Shown: one piece after another, positions 13,601-13,722 of the stretch
Position numbering within the stretch: position 1 is the first letter of the stretch
How the letters are laid out: each line of letters begins with the position of its first letter
Assembly (NCBI GenBank): GCA_964573565.1
Contig: CAZNJV010000018.1
Span: 1 to 13,722, forward strand
From: UBA12078 sp964573565
Lineage (GTDB): Bacteria > Patescibacteriota > Dojkabacteria > SC72
Reading direction: 5' to 3'
DNA: 13,722 nt
Notes under the pieces: generated by a model
Told to the model about the DNA's origin: nothing
Database searches by the model: none
Seen by the model: the letters and a program-made list of their open reading frames with translations, nothing else
Program-made: the position numbers and the translations under genes

Positions 13601-13630
13601 ACACCCTCCCGTTATTGAACTTGAGGGTGT
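13601..13630 (-). repeat. Inverted repeat upstream of the MFS gene
   Basis: ACACCCTC (13601-13608) and GAGGGTGT (13623-13630) form perfect 8-bp arms with a 14-base loop, about 40 bases before the MFS start. On the minus strand TTCATTT follows, a poor U-tract. It could be an operator, a leader structure or a second weak terminator for the gene beyond the right edge. Confidence 0.45.
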
Positions 13631-13648
13631 ATAACTTCCAAATATCAG

Positions 13649-13676
13649 AAAAAGAAAACCTCCGTATTTGGAGGCT
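13649..13676 (-). terminator. Intrinsic terminator of a gene beyond the right edge
   Basis: On the minus strand AGCCTCC (13676-13670) pairs with GGAGGTT (13663-13657) over 7 bp, one G-U, around AAATAC, then TTCTTTTTC. On the plus strand the G-U becomes A-C and no U-run follows. The gene it ends is not identifiable from the remaining 46 bases. Confidence 0.75.
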
Positions 13677-13722
13677 ATTCACTTACAATTTTGATTAGGA
13701 ATTATGCAATAGAAGAGTCTCC

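Noticed and set aside
13677..13722. C-terminal end of a further minus-strand gene at the right edge
   Set aside because: A gene probably ends here given the terminator, but only 46 bases remain and all three frames allow a short tail, so the frame cannot be chosen.
1..13722. CRISPR array, tRNA genes or insertion sequence
   Set aside because: No spaced direct repeats, no cloverleaf with a GTTC-type arm, and no transposase or terminal inverted repeats with target duplications were seen.

Overview
The window looks like a compact, AT-rich bacterial scaffold, most probably from a candidate-phyla (Patescibacteria/CPR-like) organism. This is an inference from four things: tightly packed genes with tail-to-tail overlaps; many start codons sitting directly behind a -10 box; an isoleucyl-tRNA synthetase of the eukaryote-like (type 2) form; and small envelope proteins of the kind common in that group. 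All complete reading frames stay open under the standard bacterial code. A run of 100 N (8877-8976) is an assembly gap, so the two genes facing it are broken by the assembly and not necessarily by biology.

Layout. Positions 1-1654 (minus) hold the first about 550 residues of an M3-family oligoendopeptidase, cut by the left edge. Positions 1655-2275 are a long gene-free stretch with two parts: a hairpin-rich block of unknown identity (about 1700-2045), then a short T-box leader with promoter, antiterminator and terminator in front of ileS (2276-5185, plus). A CarD-type RNA polymerase-binding regulator (minus) converges on ileS with a 20-base overlap and diverges from yvcK (plus). An FkbM-type methyltransferase (minus) converges on yvcK with a 45-base overlap. 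Upstream of it, beyond a strong terminator, lies a secreted lysozyme-like protein (minus), divergent from the N-terminal half of a CapA-like membrane-anchored protein (plus) that runs into the gap.

Right of the gap are an unrecognised gene with a possible nuclease-like core (minus), an unrecognised 100-residue protein starting with TTG (minus), an Hsp20 small heat-shock protein (minus) whose promoter carries a CIRCE-like inverted repeat, and a tiny two-helix membrane protein (minus). The last is divergent from a membrane-anchored M23 peptidase (plus). The M23 gene shares a CTAG tetranucleotide as both stop codons with an OGG1-type 8-oxoguanine DNA glycosylase (minus). A 12-helix MFS transporter (minus) with a good ribosome-binding site closes the window, behind a terminator belonging to a gene beyond the right edge.

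Themes. Several genes act on the cell envelope or peptidoglycan (YvcK, lysozyme-like, CapA-like, M23, MFS). Others serve translation and its amino-acid sensing (ileS with T-box), transcription (CarD), stress (Hsp20) and DNA repair (OGG). Two start modes coexist: apparently leaderless genes with a -10 box 5-8 bases before ATG, and genes with a Shine-Dalgarno sequence, including TTG starts. The most interesting items are the unusually short T-box with the ileS start signals built into its terminator, and the structured block next to it.
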